A stretch of DNA of 64,000 nt from contig NZ_WUEK01000004.1 in the NCBI RefSeq assembly GCF_009823805.1, positions 310,001 to 374,000 of the forward strand, written 5' to 3'. Each line of letters opens with the position of its first letter. The first letter of the stretch is position 1. The position numbers were made by a program, and so were the translations under genes. Origin of the DNA: Nocardioides flavescens (GTDB lineage: Bacteria; Actinomycetota; Actinomycetes; Propionibacteriales; Nocardioidaceae). Under the pieces are notes generated by a model. That model did not search any database. It was not told the origin of the DNA and saw only the letters and a list, made by a program, of their open reading frames with translations. This document shows positions 1 to 6,469 of the stretch, in pieces.

Positions 1-1
1 C

Positions 2-547
2 ATGGGCGTCATGCGCCCCGACGAGGGCACCGTCCGTGTGCGCGGCCGCGCCTCGGGGCTGATCGCCACCGGCGCGGGGTTCCACCCGCAGATGACCGGC
101 ACCGAGAACATCTACATGAACGCCGCCATCCTCGGCATGACCGCCGCCGAGACCGAGGCCAAGTTCGACGACATCGCAGCCTTCGCCGACGTAGGGGAGT
201 TCCTCGACACCCCGGTCGGCAACTACTCCTCGGGCATGTTCTCCCGCCTCGGCTTCGCCGTGGCCGTCAACGTCGACTGCGACATCTTCATCGCCGACGA
301 GGTCCTCGCCGTCGGAGACCAGCCGTTCAAGAAGAAGTGCATGAAGAAGATGGAAGAGGTCCGCGACAGCGGCGTCACCCTCTTCTACGTCAGCCACTCC
401 GCCGGCTCGGTGCGCAAGATGTGCGAGCGCGTCATCGTGCTCGAGAAGGGCGAGGTCGGCTTCGACGGCAAGGCCGGCGCCGGCATCCGCTACCTGAAGT
501 ACGACGAGGACGAGGACAACGACTCGGCCAACGCCAACGACATCTGA
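2..547 (+). CDS. ABC exporter ATP-binding subunit, 3' part (polysaccharide/teichoic acid type)
   Basis: C-terminal part of an ABC ATPase of the Wzt/TagH/RfbB type, which powers export of lipid-linked surface polysaccharide or wall teichoic acid across the membrane. The gene enters from the left edge: the ATG at 2 is internal, and the Walker A loop lies outside the window. Visible are the signature loop (NYSSGMFSRLGFAVA), Walker B with catalytic Glu (CDIFIADEVLAVGD) and the H-loop His (FYVSHSAGSV). YSSGM instead of LSGGQ and the ADEVLAVGD stretch are typical of polysaccharide exporters. The acidic tail (DEDEDNDSAN) is short, so there is no C-terminal carbohydrate-binding domain as in long Wzt proteins. 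A strong hairpin follows the stop codon. Family is sure; substrate is inferred. Confidence 0.9.
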   Translation: MGVMRPDEGTVRVRGRASGLIATGAGFHPQMTGTENIYMNAAILGMTAAETEAKFDDIAAFADVGEFLDTPVGNYSSGMFSRLGFAVAVNVDCDIFIADEVLAVGDQPFKKKCMKKMEEVRDSGVTLFYVSHSAGSVRKMCERVIVLEKGEVGFDGKAGAGIRYLKYDEDEDNDSANANDI

Positions 548-578
548 GGCTGCGCTCGACACGAGAGCTCAGCAGCGC

Positions 579-615
579 CGGACGGCCGCGACGGGATCCC
601 CGTCGCGGCCGTTCG
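579..615 (+). terminator. Hairpin terminator after ABC exporter gene
   Basis: A perfect 13-bp stem (583-595 with 599-611) around the three bases ATC, with further pairs outside it. It starts 32 bases after the exporter stop codon. There is no T-run, as is common for actinobacterial terminators. Confidence 0.75.
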
Positions 616-642
616 GCGTCTCCGGACCGTTGGTCCGACGCT

Positions 643-789
643 GTGTCGACGAATTTGACTTTTCTGCGGTCCGTCGGCGTGTCGACTGGAAATTACAGCG
701 TTGTAGTTACTCAGTTTCCCTTCCGGGGGTCCTGGTGCGCGTGTGACAGTTGCAACCCGTGTGAACTTCCCCCGCACAGGAGCGACTCC
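643..789 (+). promoter_or_regulatory. AT-richer upstream region with GTGTCGAC repeats and a TACA-N4-TGTA dyad
   Basis: This stretch is clearly less GC-rich than its surroundings. GTGTCGAC occurs twice (643-650 and 679-686), 36 bp apart. A dyad TACA-GCGT-TGTA lies at 694-705 and TAGTTA, a possible -10 element, just after it. An AGGAG ribosome site precedes the ATG at 792. Likely the promoter and operator of the following small gene; no known regulator motif is assigned. Confidence 0.4.
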
Positions 790-791
790 CC

Positions 792-1034
792 ATGACGCCT
801 TCGCGCGCCCACTTCGTCACCGCCTGCCAACAGCTGCTGGCGCTCGGTGTCGTGGTCGTCGCCCTCGTCCCGGCGACGCGGGTGGTCAACCTCGACGTGG
901 TCGGGGTGTCTCCGCACGCGGCGAAGGCCCCGACGCTCGAGATCAGCGGCGGGCCGGCCCAGGAGTCAGCCGACGCGGCGGACGGTGCGCTCGGCCTGCG
1001 CCACGGCGTCGAGGCGGGGCTGCTCGGCGCCTGA
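792..1034 (+). CDS. Small N-terminally hydrophobic ORF, possible truncated secreted protein
   Basis: 80 codons, with an AGGAG ribosome site 9 bases before the ATG and a promoter-like region upstream. Residues about 10-30 form a hydrophobic signal or membrane segment (QQLLALGVVVVALVPATRVV). The rest is low-complexity and the last 23 codons lie antisense to the 3' end of the opposite-strand gene. Such an N-terminus resembles secreted cell-wall amidases of related actinobacteria, so this may be what is left after an internal deletion. That is inference from memory of the family, not shown here. It could also be a genuine small membrane protein. Confidence 0.45.
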   Translation: MTPSRAHFVTACQQLLALGVVVVALVPATRVVNLDVVGVSPHAAKAPTLEISGGPAQESADAADGALGLRHGVEAGLLGA

Positions 1035-1727
1035 GACCAGGACCAGCGAGCCGCCCGTCACGAGCGGCTCCACGAAGGTCGCGACACCTGGTGGGGAAGC
1101 CGGGTTCGCGACCGTGAGGAGCCGGTCACCGCCGGTCGAGGAGGACCTCCCGGCGGTGGCCGTGCTCCACGGGCTCCACAGCTCGTCCTGGGTCACCGAG
1201 CCGTCGTCCAGGACCAGGGCGGCGTCGTCACCGCTCGGCGGGTCCCAGGCCGTGAAGGCGTCCGGCTGACCCCACACCTCGACGCCGACGTCGTGCACGC
1301 CGGCGGGCAGCGGCTCGGCGAACCGCACGCCCATCGGCAGCAGCGAGCACGCCAGCACCGGGAGCTCGTCGGCCAACGGGGCCCAGCGGTCGAGGCCCGC
1401 AGGGCCGCACACGACGGCCGCGGGCGACGGCGCGGCAGCGCCAGGGAACGGCTCCGTGGCCGGGAACGCCACGACGAGCCCCGCGCTCCAGGCCGCGCCC
1501 AGGAAGACGGGACCGAGCCAGTGCGCCGGCAGGTCGACCAGGAGCGTGTCGCCCTTCTCCAGCTCGTGCTCCTCGACCAGCAGCGAGGCCGTCTTGGCGA
1601 CCCAGTTGGCGTACGTCGTCACCGACAGCTCGACGCGCTCGCCGGTCGTCTCGTCGTACCACGTCAGGAAGGGGCGGCCGGGCTCACGGCGGAGCTCGGC
1701 GGCGAGCAGGTCGGCCATGGTCGTCAC
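966..1727 (-). CDS. TIGR03089 family protein (adenylate-forming enzyme-like)
   Basis: 253 residues that resemble the N-terminal part of an AMP-binding acyl-CoA synthetase (TWYDETTGERVELSVTTY, ANWVAKTASLL, GAAWSAGLVV), but far too short to hold the full two-domain enzyme (about 500 residues). This is the length of the actinobacterial TIGR03089 family, whose function is unknown. The GTG at 1727 is preferred over the ATG at 1718 because a TAGGGT -10 element on this strand ends 8 bases before it, giving a leaderless mRNA. It is divergent from manC and shares its promoter palindrome. Catalytic activity is doubtful because the C-terminal lid domain is absent. Confidence 0.85.
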   Translation of the reverse strand: MTTMADLLAAELRREPGRPFLTWYDETTGERVELSVTTYANWVAKTASLLVEEHELEKGDTLLVDLPAHWLGPVFLGAAWSAGLVVAFPATEPFPGAAAPSPAAVVCGPAGLDRWAPLADELPVLACSLLPMGVRFAEPLPAGVHDVGVEVWGQPDAFTAWDPPSGDDAALVLDDGSVTQDELWSPWSTATAGRSSSTGGDRLLTVANPASPPGVATFVEPLVTGGSLVLVSGAEQPRLDAVAQAERTVRRVG

Positions 1728-1735
1728 GGTGGTCC

Positions 1736-1745
1736 ACCCTAGGGT
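1736..1745. promoter_or_regulatory. Palindromic bidirectional promoter between TIGR03089 gene and manC
   Basis: ACCCTAGGGT is its own reverse complement. Read rightward it gives TAGGGT (1740-1745), 7 bases before the manC ATG at 1753. Read leftward it gives TAGGGT (1741-1736), 8 bases before the GTG at 1727. The two -10 elements share the central TA. Neither gene has a Shine-Dalgarno sequence, so both are probably leaderless and compete for one RNA polymerase footprint. Confidence 0.65.
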
Positions 1746-1752
1746 GAGGCCC

Positions 1753-2850
1753 ATGGCTGACCCGATCGAGCACTTCTGGGCCGTGATCCCCGCCGGCGGT
1801 GCCGGCACCCGACTGTGGCCGCTGTCGCGGGCCGGGGCGCCGAAGTTCCTCCGCGACCTGACCGGCTCGGGCCGGACCCTGCTGCAGGGCACCCTCGACC
1901 GCCTCGAGCCCTTGGTCGAGGACCGCTTCCTCGTCGTCACGGGCGCCTCCCACGCCGACGCCGTCGCGGCGCAGCTGCCCGGGCTCGACCCCTCCGCCAT
2001 CGTGGCCGAGCCCTCGGCGCGCGACTCGATGGCCGCCATCGGCTACGCCGCCGCGCTCCTCGAGCGCCGCGACCCCGACGCGGTGATGGGCTCGTTCGCG
2101 GCCGACCACGTGATCGAGGAGCCGCAGGTCTTCCGCCGCACCGTCGCCCAGGCGACCGAGCTGGCCCGCGAGGACTGGGTCGTGACGATCGGCATCGACC
2201 CGACGTTCCCGAGCTCGGCGTTCGGCTACCTCCACCTCGGGGAGGCGATCGAGGGCCACGCCTCCGGCTACCGCGTGCTGTCCTTCGTCGAGAAGCCGTC
2301 GGAGGTGACCGCGCGCCGCTACCTCGCTAGCGGCGAGTACCGCTGGAACGCCGGCATGTTCGTCGTGCGCCCGACCGTGCTGCTCGACCTCCTCGCCGAG
2401 TCCGACCCCGACTTCGCCGCCGCGCTCCGCGCACTCGCCGCGGCGCCGGACACGATCGGGGAGGTCTGGCCGACGCTGCCCAAGATCGCCGTGGACCACG
2501 CGGTGGCCGAGCCGGCCGCCGACGCCGGCCGCGTCGCCGCCGTGCCCGCGTCGTTCGGCTGGGACGACATCGGCGACTTCAGCTCCCTGGCGGCCCTGCT
2601 CGGCGCCGGCACCGCTCCGCGCCCCCGGGCCGTGCCTGTCGTGCTCGGCGACGAGTCGCTCGTCACCGCCGTGCACAGCACCGGTCTCGTGGTGCCCGCC
2701 GCGGGCAAACCGATCGCGGTCGTCGGCCTCGACGACGTCGTCGTCGTCGACACCCCCGACGCGCTGCTCGTGACCACCCGCGACCGCGCGCAGGACGTCA
2801 AGGCCGTCGTCGCGGCCCTCAAGAGCGCGGGCCGCGCCGACCTCACCTAG
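1753..2850 (+). CDS. manC: Mannose-1-phosphate guanylyltransferase
   Basis: 365 residues. Makes GDP-mannose from mannose-1-phosphate and GTP in the cytosol, the donor for mannosylated lipids and glycans. The nucleotidyltransferase signature (IPAGGAGTRLWPLSR) is at residues about 12-26, FVEKP lies near 180, and the YRWNAGMFVV stretch typical of the family follows. The length fits a monofunctional enzyme without a fused isomerase domain. The ATG is placed 7 bases after TAGGGT with no ribosome site. The substrate-supplying mutase manB is 9 kb downstream. The M. tuberculosis equivalent is named manB (Rv3264c), beside fbiA-fbiB-whiB2, the same context as here. Confidence 0.93.
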   Translation: MADPIEHFWAVIPAGGAGTRLWPLSRAGAPKFLRDLTGSGRTLLQGTLDRLEPLVEDRFLVVTGASHADAVAAQLPGLDPSAIVAEPSARDSMAAIGYAAALLERRDPDAVMGSFAADHVIEEPQVFRRTVAQATELAREDWVVTIGIDPTFPSSAFGYLHLGEAIEGHASGYRVLSFVEKPSEVTARRYLASGEYRWNAGMFVVRPTVLLDLLAESDPDFAAALRALAAAPDTIGEVWPTLPKIAVDHAVAEPAADAGRVAAVPASFGWDDIGDFSSLAALLGAGTAPRPRAVPVVLGDESLVTAVHSTGLVVPAAGKPIAVVGLDDVVVVDTPDALLVTTRDRAQDVKAVVAALKSAGRADLT

Positions 2851-2865
2851 CCCTTCGGTGGTCGA

Positions 2866-2948
2866 GGTGGTTTCGAGACGGGCCTGGCGGCCCTCCTCAA
2901 CCACCGGCGGCGGTGGTTGAGGAAGGACGGTGTCCTGTCTCGAACCAC
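2866..2948. repeat. Hairpin repeat pair, locus 1 (convergent genes)
   Basis: Two copies of the 39-40 bp family described under findings: 2866-2905 (outer arms GGTGGTT/AACCACC, apical stem GGGCC/GGCCC) and, in the opposite orientation, 2912-2948 (apical stem AGGAC/GTCCT, 3' arm shortened). It fills the gap between the convergent manC and DUF3105 genes and could end transcription from both sides. Confidence 0.85.
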
Positions 2949-2975
2949 GCTCGCTGAGCGCGGTGCCTCCAGGCC

Positions 2976-3740
2976 TCAGAGGGCGTTGGGCTCGGGGGAG
3001 TCGGTGTAGGGGTAGTCGCGCATGAAGGTCTCGAGCGCGGCACCGCTGGGCTCGGAGCAGTACTGGAAAGCGCCGACCTGCTTGGAGGTGTCGGTCTCGC
3101 CCGAGCCGCCGGCCGACCAGTGCGTCATGGCGATGTGGTCGCCGTCGGGGAACTTCCCGGACTCCTTCTCGTCCTCGGCGGTCCAGGGGGCGGCGATGAA
3201 CTTGAAGCGGAAGTTGTCGTCGCTGGCGCGGAACTTGTCGGCGAGCGCCTCGATCTGGCTCATCGTGCCGCTGTCGTCGGCCGCGGTCTGGTCGTACCAG
3301 AGGATCGTGTAGCCGTGCTCGAGGTTGTGCACGAGCGACTCGAGCTCGGGACGGTCCTTGGTCGTGTAGAACTTCCGGTTGAACGGCGCGGGCGCGACGT
3401 TGGCCTCGTTCCAGTGGGCGCCGAACGCCGGCGGGGCGTGGTCGTAGGTGACCTGGGTGCCGGTCGGGACGTGGTCCTGGTTGCCGTCGGCCTGGATCGT
3501 CTCGACCTTCTGGCACGACGAGGCCGGACCGCCGATGTCGGAGAGCGCGAGGTCCTCGTACTGCCGCAGGTCCCACCAGCTCTTGACCGGGCGGTACGCC
3601 GCGGCGGCGACGATCAGTGCCGCCACGAGCACGCAGACGCCGACGATGGCGAAGCCGCGACGGCGCTCACCGCTCTTCTGCTTGCGGCGGAGGTCGTCGA
3701 TGACCGCCTGACGGCTGGACTTGGCGGGCTTCTTGGCCAC
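2976..3740 (-). CDS. DUF3105 membrane-anchored protein
   Basis: 254 residues: a basic cytoplasmic N-terminus (KKPAKSSRQAVIDDLRRKQKSGERRR), one membrane helix at about 30-50 (GFAIVGVCVLVAALIVAAAAY), then an extracytoplasmic DUF3105 domain with its conserved HNLEHGYTILWY core and several His/Trp residues. Function unknown. The GTG at 3740 is chosen because GAGG lies 11 bases upstream and the conserved basic start follows. It lies 46 bases after fbiB on the same strand and may be cotranscribed, but nothing ties it to F420. The family assignment rests on the motif pattern. Confidence 0.85.
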   Translation of the reverse strand: MAKKPAKSSRQAVIDDLRRKQKSGERRRGFAIVGVCVLVAALIVAAAAYRPVKSWWDLRQYEDLALSDIGGPASSCQKVETIQADGNQDHVPTGTQVTYDHAPPAFGAHWNEANVAPAPFNRKFYTTKDRPELESLVHNLEHGYTILWYDQTAADDSGTMSQIEALADKFRASDDNFRFKFIAAPWTAEDEKESGKFPDGDHIAMTHWSAGGSGETDTSKQVGAFQYCSEPSGAALETFMRDYPYTDSPEPNAL

Positions 3741-3786
3741 GGGAGCGAGCACCTCGGGTGGTCGATGGGAGACGAGCGGTGGAAGT

Positions 3787-4755
3787 CTACGGAGTGGCCG
3801 GTCGGATCGTGGTTTCGGCGGGGGCGGAGTGGGTAACGCTGCCGACCAGCACGTCGACGACCCACCCGTGGGCCATCGCCAGCGCCGGCAGTCGCGGGTC
3901 GTCGGTGCACACGAGCGCGCCGTCGTGCCGCCGGGGCGACGTGCCGGTGACGAGCTCGACGGCGGCGGCGACCTCCTCCAGCGCGGCGGGGGCGCCGAAC
4001 GGCGCACGGTCCTCGGGTCGCCCGGCCAGCGCGCGTACGACGGCCTCGCGGGCGCCGTAGCCGAACAGGTCCTCGCCCTCGGGGCGCACGAGCGCCTTCG
4101 CCCCGGTGCCGTCGAGGCCACGCGGGAGCACGAGGTCGCCGCGTCCGCGCACCAGGGCGAACGGCCGGGCGGTGAGCTTGCCGAGGACGAGCTCGGCGGC
4201 GGAGGCGAGCTCGTCGGCGACCGCGGGGGCGGTCACGGCCAGCGGGTTGCCGTAGGCGTCGGTGCGGCCCGCGTGGTCGTCGATGACGACGAGGCCTGCG
4301 GCGCCGATCGCGATGTCGGTCTGCCCGGTGCGCCACGCCCGGCCTGCGGTGTCGGTGACCACGACGCCGACGTTGCGCCCGGTGCGCTCGGCGAGGGCGC
4401 GGCGCAGTGCGCGGGCCGAGGCGTCGGGGTCGAGCGGCAGCAGCGCGAGGGTGCCGGCCTCGACGTTGGAGTTGTCGATGCCGGCCGCGGCCATCGTGAG
4501 ACCGGTGCGGGTGCGGACGATGGTCGTCGGTCCGCGCCGCGCGACGACGCGCTCGGTCTCGGCCGGCAGGACGGCGGCGCGGTCGGAGCCCGGCACCAGG
4601 CGCCCCTCGGCCTTGCTGACCACCTTGCTGGTCACGACGACGACGTCGCCGTCGGCGATCTGCGGGAAGGCCGCGACCACGAGGGCGACGAGGTCGTCGC
4701 CGGGCCGCACCTCGGGCACGCCGTCGGGGGCGACGACGCCGAGCGAGCCGCTCAC
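3787..4755 (-). CDS. fbiB: Coenzyme F420-0:L-glutamate ligase (single-domain FbiB/CofE)
   Basis: 322 residues. Adds L-glutamate(s) to F420-0 with GTP. The CofE fold is visible in residues 1-245 ([51 protein letters not shown]). Mycobacterial FbiB has about 440 residues with a C-terminal FMN nitroreductase-like domain that reduces dehydro-F420. Here only about 75 residues follow the ligase, so that domain is absent. The GTG start overlaps the fbiA stop by four bases (GTGA), so the two are translationally coupled. The missing reductase activity must be encoded elsewhere or be absent; this is inference. Confidence 0.92.
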   Translation of the reverse strand: MSGSLGVVAPDGVPEVRPGDDLVALVVAAFPQIADGDVVVVTSKVVSKAEGRLVPGSDRAAVLPAETERVVARRGPTTIVRTRTGLTMAAAGIDNSNVEAGTLALLPLDPDASARALRRALAERTGRNVGVVVTDTAGRAWRTGQTDIAIGAAGLVVIDDHAGRTDAYGNPLAVTAPAVADELASAAELVLGKLTARPFALVRGRGDLVLPRGLDGTGAKALVRPEGEDLFGYGAREAVVRALAGRPEDRAPFGAPAALEEVAAAVELVTGTSPRRHDGALVCTDDPRLPALAMAHGWVVDVLVGSVTHSAPAETTIRPATP

Positions 4756-5822
4756 CGCGCGGGCCGTGCGAGCCGTACGGCGGCCGCGGCCATCGCGGCG
4801 GTGGCGTCGTGGTCGATCATCCACAGCGGGACGGCCTCGGCCGCGAGCCCGGCCGCACGCAGCTCGTCGACGTGCTCGGCGTCGGCGGTGTCGACCAGCC
4901 AGCCGTCGAGGACGCCGCCGGCCGACCTGGCGCCGTAGTGCAGCCCGACCCCGCGGGCGCTGACCTCGACGCCGATGGAGCTCAGCAGCTGCTCGGCCAT
5001 GCCGCGCACGTGGTGGCCGCCGATGATGGGGGAGAGGCCGACGACGGGCGCCGCGGTCGAGGCCAGCGCCTCGCGGACGCCGGGGACGCCGAGGATGGTG
5101 CCGACCGAGACGACCGGGTTGGACGGCGGCAGGACGACGAGGTCGGTCTCGGTCAGCGCCTCGAGCACCCCCGGCGCCGGGGTCGACTCGCCCATCCCGA
5201 CGGCGACGACGGTCTCGGCCGGGACCGAGGCGCGCAGGCGCACCCAGTACTCCTGGAAGTGCACGACCCGCTTGCCGCTCGGGGAATCGGCGTCGGCGAT
5301 CGCGACGTGGGTCTCGACCCGGTCGTCGGTCATCGGGAGCAGGCGCAGGCTCGCGCCCCAGGTGGGGGCCAGCCAGCGACGGCACAGCGCCTCGGTGACC
5401 TGGGAGAGCGGGTAGCCCGCCTCGAGCATCTGGGTGCGCACGAGGTGGGTCGCCACGTCGCGGTCGCCGAGGCCGAACCAGGTCGGCTCCACGCCGTACT
5501 CCGCGAGCTCGGTGCGCACGCTCCAGGTCTCCTCGCGCCGGCCCCAGCCGCGCTCGAGGTCGATGCCGTCGCCGAGGGTGTACATCACGGTGTCGAGGTC
5601 GGGGCAGACCTTGAGGCCGTGCACCCAGATGTCGTCGGCGGTGTTGGCGACCACGGTCACGACGGCATCGGGGGCCACCTCGGGCAGCGCCGCGGTGCGG
5701 ATGCCGTGGAGGAGACCCTGCAGGAACTTCGCGCCGCCCATGCCTCCGGAGAGGACCGTGATGCGGGAGATCGGGCGCGAGGCGGTGCGCGAGATCGGGG
5801 TGGGGGAGTCGGGGCCGGACAT
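4752..5822 (-). CDS. fbiA: 2-phospho-L-lactate transferase
   Basis: 356 residues. Joins the phospholactyl or phosphoenolpyruvyl moiety to Fo in F420 synthesis. Family motifs: nucleotide-binding [17 protein letters not shown] near residues 20-36, [19 protein letters not shown] near 55-75, and [20 protein letters not shown] near 225. The ATG at 5822 has GGGAGG only one base before it, an unusually tight spacing, so the exact start is uncertain; the conserved part begins about 18 residues in. It forms an operon with fbiB and is divergent from whiB2, the same arrangement as in M. tuberculosis (Rv3260c-Rv3262). Confidence 0.92.
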   Translation of the reverse strand: MSGPDSPTPISRTASRPISRITVLSGGMGGAKFLQGLLHGIRTAALPEVAPDAVVTVVANTADDIWVHGLKVCPDLDTVMYTLGDGIDLERGWGRREETWSVRTELAEYGVEPTWFGLGDRDVATHLVRTQMLEAGYPLSQVTEALCRRWLAPTWGASLRLLPMTDDRVETHVAIADADSPSGKRVVHFQEYWVRLRASVPAETVVAVGMGESTPAPGVLEALTETDLVVLPPSNPVVSVGTILGVPGVREALASTAAPVVGLSPIIGGHHVRGMAEQLLSSIGVEVSARGVGLHYGARSAGGVLDGWLVDTADAEHVDELRAAGLAAEAVPLWMIDHDATAAMAAAAVRLARPAR

Positions 5823-5942
5823 GCCTCCCAGCCTGACGCACGACGGCGGCCCCGCACCGTGCGGGTCACCCACCCGGGCCATGCCGCACTGACCGATCGG
5901 ACAGTCCTCGGTCCGCGCGAGGGTGCCATATCAGAAGTGGGC

Positions 5943-5972
5943 TTGACCAGACGGGTACGACAGGCATGTAAT
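5943..5972 (+). promoter_or_regulatory. Putative whiB2 promoter
   Basis: TTGACC (5943-5948) and TGTAAT (5967-5972) are spaced 18 bp apart. The -10 sits inside a dyad CATGT-N6-ACATG. It lies about 155 bases before the whiB2 GTG, leaving a long leader that contains the GGTCGAA repeats. The 305-base gap between fbiA and whiB2 holds no ORF with coding character. Confidence 0.45.
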
Positions 5973-6023
5973 TCCACATGTGTCGTTACCGTGCGAATCG
6001 GGTACGCAGGGGCAGCGACACGC

Positions 6024-6113
6024 GGTCGAAGGGTCGAACGACCGGGTCGAGCTTCGCCCCGCGCCCCAACCCCCGGGGGCGGGACACACAAGGGTCGAAT
6101 GACAAGGGTCGAA
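6024..6113 (+). repeat. GGTCGAA direct repeats upstream of whiB2
   Basis: GGTCGAA occurs at 6024-6030, 6032-6038, 6093-6099 and 6107-6113, with a GGTCGAG variant at 6044-6050. The last two copies are part of an exact 12-base repeat (ACAAGGGTCGAA at 6088-6099 and 6102-6113) with a 14-bp period, the second ending 14 bases before the GTG start. They may be an operator or a translation-control element. Confidence 0.5.
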
Positions 6114-6127
6114 AGTAGGCGAACGCC

Positions 6128-6382
6128 GTGCGAGATCTGTTCTTGCTCGAACCGGACACCGACGACGCGGGATGGCAGGAGCGCGCACTGTGCGCGCAGA
6201 CCGATCCCGAGGCGTTCTTCCCAGAGAAGGGTGGCTCCACCCGCGAGGCCAAGAAGGTCTGCCTGACCTGCGAGGTCCGCACGGAGTGCCTGGAGTCGGC
6301 GCTCATGAACGACGAGCGGTTCGGCATCTGGGGCGGACTGTCCGAGAGGGAGCGGCGCAAGCTCAAGAAGCGCGCCGTCTGA
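6128..6382 (+). CDS. whiB2: WhiB2-type iron-sulfur transcription regulator
   Basis: 84 residues. WhiB proteins bind a 4Fe-4S cluster and partner with sigma factors; the WhiB2/WhmD group is needed for septation and sporulation in actinobacteria. Four cluster cysteines are present: C22, C45, C48 and C54 (C-X22-C-X2-C-X5-C). The FGIWGG turn and the basic tail SERERRKLKKR (DNA contact) follow. GTG start. It sits between fbiA (divergent) and the glycosyltransferase, as in M. tuberculosis Rv3260c. Upstream direct repeats suggest tight control, and a clean hairpin follows the stop, so it is a single-gene unit. Confidence 0.95.
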   Translation: MRDLFLLEPDTDDAGWQERALCAQTDPEAFFPEKGGSTREAKKVCLTCEVRTECLESALMNDERFGIWGGLSERERRKLKKRAV

Positions 6383-6384
6383 GG

Positions 6385-6408
6385 GAGCCCGGGCCTGTGC
6401 CCGGGCTC
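6385..6408 (+). terminator. whiB2 terminator
   Basis: A perfect 10-bp stem (GAGCCCGGGC, 6385-6394, with 6399-6408) and a CTGT tetraloop, starting two bases after the whiB2 stop. Confidence 0.8.
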
Positions 6409-6469
6409 GCTCGCATTTCGGGAGCGGACATTTCGGGTCGTCGCTGCCGAGCCCCTACCGTGGTCCACC

